Part shown: positions 30,526-30,820 of the stretch, piece after piece
Layout of the letters: each line of letters opens with the position of its first letter
Numbering within the stretch: position 1 is the stretch's first letter
Assembly: GCA_037444185.1 (NCBI GenBank)
Contig: JBBIMW010000028.1
Coordinates: 1 to 30,820, forward strand
Reading direction: 5' to 3'
Length of the DNA: 30,820 nucleotides
DNA from: JAILZP01 sp037444185
GTDB taxonomy: Bacteria > Bacillota > Desulfotomaculia > Desulfotomaculales > Desulfocucumaceae
Position numbers and translations under genes: made by a program
The notes under the pieces: generated by a model
What the model was told of the DNA's origin: nothing
What the model saw: the letters and a program-made list of their open reading frames with translations, nothing else
Databases searched by the model: none

Positions 30526-30820
30526 GGCATGTCCCCCGCCTTCCCGATTTCTCCGGCGGTGAAAACCCTTTTCAGCACCCCCGGCCTTGTCTCCCTGCCC
30601 AGCAGCGCAAAACGGTCCACCACTCCCAGTCTGAACAGGTAATTTAGGGCCGGCCTGGCGGCCAACTCCTCCAGTGAAGAGCCGTGCACGGTGAATATAA
30701 CCCTTACCCCGGCGTTGAGCACTTCCTCCAGGGCCCGGATGTCCTCCGCCCGGCCTATCTCGTCGGTGGCTATGACCGACGGCCCCATGGACCTGAGCAG
30801 CATGAGCATTCCCTCGGCCT
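30519..30820 (-). CDS. spoIIIAA: SpoIIIAA AAA+ ATPase, C-terminal part (cut by window edge)
   Basis: SpoIIIAA is the cytoplasmic secretion-type ATPase of the SpoIIIA complex. Only the last ~99 residues are inside the window; the frame runs on past 30820 without a stop (AEGMLMLLRSMGP...). Visible motifs are Walker B VIATDEIG, the following RAEDIRALEEVLNAGV, and FTVHGSSLEEL. The Walker A region lies outside. It overlaps spoIIIAB by seven bases. spoIIIAA is the first gene of the operon, so the SigE promoter is also outside. Confidence 0.95.
   Translation of the reverse strand, partial: AEGMLMLLRSMGPSVIATDEIGRAEDIRALEEVLNAGVRVIFTVHGSSLEELAARPALNYLFRLGVVDRFALLGRETRPGVLKRVFTAGEIGKAGDMPC

Noticed and set aside
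1..30820. CRISPR array, phage, defence island or RNA gene
   Set aside because: No regularly spaced repeats, cas genes, integrases, restriction-modification genes or tRNA/rRNA-like sequences were seen.

Overview
The window reads as chromosomal DNA of an anaerobic, endospore-forming Gram-positive bacterium. The best fit is the Desulfotomaculum/Pelotomaculum branch of the Peptococcaceae (inferred from gene order and content; no database search was possible). It holds the complete or near-complete sporulation loci spoIVB and spoIIIA, the clostridial housekeeping order recN-argR-nadK-tlyA-dxs-ispA-xseBA-folD-nusB-asp23-accC, an electron-bifurcating NfnAB pair, Gram-positive Shine-Dalgarno sites (GGAGG/AAGGAG) and frequent TTG starts. 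Almost every gene is on the minus strand, so transcription runs from high to low coordinates. Only panBE is on the plus strand.

Layout, in the direction of transcription. (1) 30820-26030: the eight-gene spoIIIA operon. spoIIIAA is cut by the window edge, and the operon ends in a clear Rho-independent terminator. It is normally compact, but here it is opened by an intergenic repeat between AB and AC and by a MITE-like element between AC and AD. (2) 25830-22579: a pyruvate carboxylase B-type carboxyltransferase fused in frame to a complete AccB-like biotin carrier, followed by accC (biotin carboxylase). A strong Shine-Dalgarno and ATG are preserved inside the fusion at the AccB junction. (3) 22563-17389: an accessory block that separates accC from asp23, made of panB-panE (plus strand) and a divergent DctP-DctQ-DctM TRAP transporter. 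(4) 17371-15586: a near-consensus SigA-type promoter, then asp23-amaP-DUF2273-nusB and a probable terminator. (5) 15487-12201: nfnA-nfnB-folD, ending in a strong terminator. (6) 12130-1622: xseA, a YtqA-like radical SAM gene, xseB, ispA, an unrecognised membrane protein gene, dxs, tlyA, nadK, mnmM/ytqB, argR and recN, mostly overlapping or closely spaced. (7) 1349-118: spoIVB and its terminator. In this lineage spo0A would be expected just beyond position 1.

Functionally the window combines sporulation checkpoint signalling (the SpoIIIA channel complex and the SpoIVB protease), isoprenoid precursor synthesis (Dxs, IspA), DNA repair (RecN, Exo VII), tRNA/rRNA modification, NADP(H) supply (NadK, NfnAB, FolD), a biotin-dependent carboxylase, pantoate synthesis (PanB, PanE) and import of an unknown organic acid (TRAP). 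I found no CRISPR array, tRNA, rRNA, phage gene or defence system. The observations most worth following up are the pycB-accB fusion with its internal start site, the element inserted at the spoIIIAC stop codon, and a dispersed hairpin repeat that abuts stop codons in three of its four copies.
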